A program made the position numbers and the translations under genes. A DNA stretch of 5,818 nt, from positions 1 through 5,818 of the forward strand of contig JAHIKR010000085.1 in NCBI GenBank assembly GCA_018897415.1, read 5' to 3'. This DNA is from Pseudomonadota bacterium (GTDB lineage: Bacteria > Desulfobacterota > Desulfobacteria > Desulfobacterales > ETH-SRB1). Below, piece by piece: positions 5,201 to 5,818 of this stretch (position 1 is the stretch's first letter; every line of letters starts with the position of its first letter). The notes under the pieces are model-generated. The model did not search any database and was not told the origin of the DNA. It saw nothing but the letters and a program-made list of their open reading frames with translations.

Positions 5201-5818
5201 TTAAAGCTGGTAGAACTGCCTTAGGCCTCGAATTTTATTTAATGCACGAGCTAATTTTTTTGTAACAGAGCTTGGTGGTTTAAAACCTTGAATATATGGT
5301 TTCCCGGTCATTAAATCATATGGTTTTTCAATCGGTTTTTTCTCAATAACTAAGATGCCATCATAATAATGTAGAGATTCTGTGGTTCTGGTGAAATCTG
5401 TAACTACCAATTTTTTGGTCTTAGAATGCCAAGCATTTAGATAGTCGATAAAATTTTTACTATATTCAATAAACGAGCCTTTGCGTTTGTATCCTCCTCC
5501 AAAATTTTTCCAATAAGAAGTATGTAAATCTTCACAAAGGTATATTCCATTAACATCTATATGTCCATAAAGTTCTTCAAATGTAACAATCTGTTGCTTC
5601 ATTGTGTGCCCGCCATCATCTATAAGAATATCTAATTTAGGTATAGCATCCGTTAAACTCCTTAAAAACTGCCTATCTTCCTGGGAGCCAATGAAAATCT
5701 TAATCTGTTGATCCTCATCCTCTAAGTCTTTACAGTTAGGATTGATGTCTACACCATAAATCTTGGCATTAGCGCCGAAATAGTTCTTCCACATATGGAG
5801 AGAGCCTCCATGAGATAC
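5201..5818 (-). CDS. TylE-like (demethylmacrocin O-methyltransferase type) sugar methyltransferase, N-terminus outside window
   Basis: This gene enters from the right edge, with 205 residues visible to the stop at 5201. The visible part begins VSHGGSLHMWKNYFG, the SAM-binding GG-SL-MW motif of this family. A start at the ATG at 5794 would cut through it, so the true start lies beyond the window. KIYGVDINP (visible residues 19-27) is the acidic strand that holds SAM ribose. ILIDDGGH (64-71) and LCEDLHTSYW (94-103) are the paired acidic motifs that, in relatives such as MycE and TylE, supply the metal and catalytic residues for O-methylation of a sugar hydroxyl. Relatives act on macrolide sugars, but next to a lipid-linked glycan transferase the likelier target is a polysaccharide sugar. 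The C-terminal tail (about 160-205) is basic. The gene is 33 bases upstream of the fusion gene on the same strand, probably one operon, ended by the terminator near 3250. Confidence 0.83.
   Translation of the reverse strand, partial: VSHGGSLHMWKNYFGANAKIYGVDINPNCKDLEDEDQQIKIFIGSQEDRQFLRSLTDAIPKLDILIDDGGHTMKQQIVTFEELYGHIDVNGIYLCEDLHTSYWKNFGGGYKRKGSFIEYSKNFIDYLNAWHSKTKKLVVTDFTRTTESLHYYDGILVIEKKPIEKPYDLMTGKPYIQGFKPPSSVTKKLARALNKIRGLRQFYQL

Overview
The window is a cell-envelope polysaccharide locus from a Gram-negative-type bacterium of moderate-to-low GC. All five recognisable genes lie on the minus strand, and two are cut by the window edges. Gene content (GlmM, a WecA/TagO-like initiating transferase, sugar-type methyltransferases) and the interspersed palindromes of the 'CATTCCCGCG...' kind suggest an environmental lineage such as Desulfobacterota or Nitrospirota. 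That placement is inference from style, not proof.

In transcription order (5818 down to 1): a TylE-like sugar O-methyltransferase, missing its N-terminus at the window edge; 33 bases later, a 617-residue fusion of a polytopic polyprenyl-phosphate HexNAc-1-phosphate transferase with the membrane and Rossmann half of a CapD/FlaA1-type protein; a convincing intrinsic terminator; about 540 bases without a gene, rich in palindromic repeats; a 388-residue left-handed beta-helix protein with a GlmU-like acetyltransferase core and no nucleotidyltransferase domain; a 73-base sequence with the architecture of an integron attC site; a class I SAM methyltransferase with a strong ribosome binding site starting about 20 bases after that site; about 240 bases carrying a heptamer-based inverted repeat and a second hairpin; and the first 191 codons of glmM.

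The genes fit one pathway. GlmM makes glucosamine-1-phosphate, the beta-helix protein could acetylate it on the way to UDP-GlcNAc, the WecA-like half of the fusion could load HexNAc-1-phosphate onto undecaprenyl phosphate, and the methyltransferases could decorate the glycan.

The points most worth a second look are the attC-like element beside the methyltransferase gene, with no integrase in view; the WecA/CapD-half fusion, which carries the accessory domains of CapD without its catalytic domain; and the dense palindromes in both gene-free gaps.
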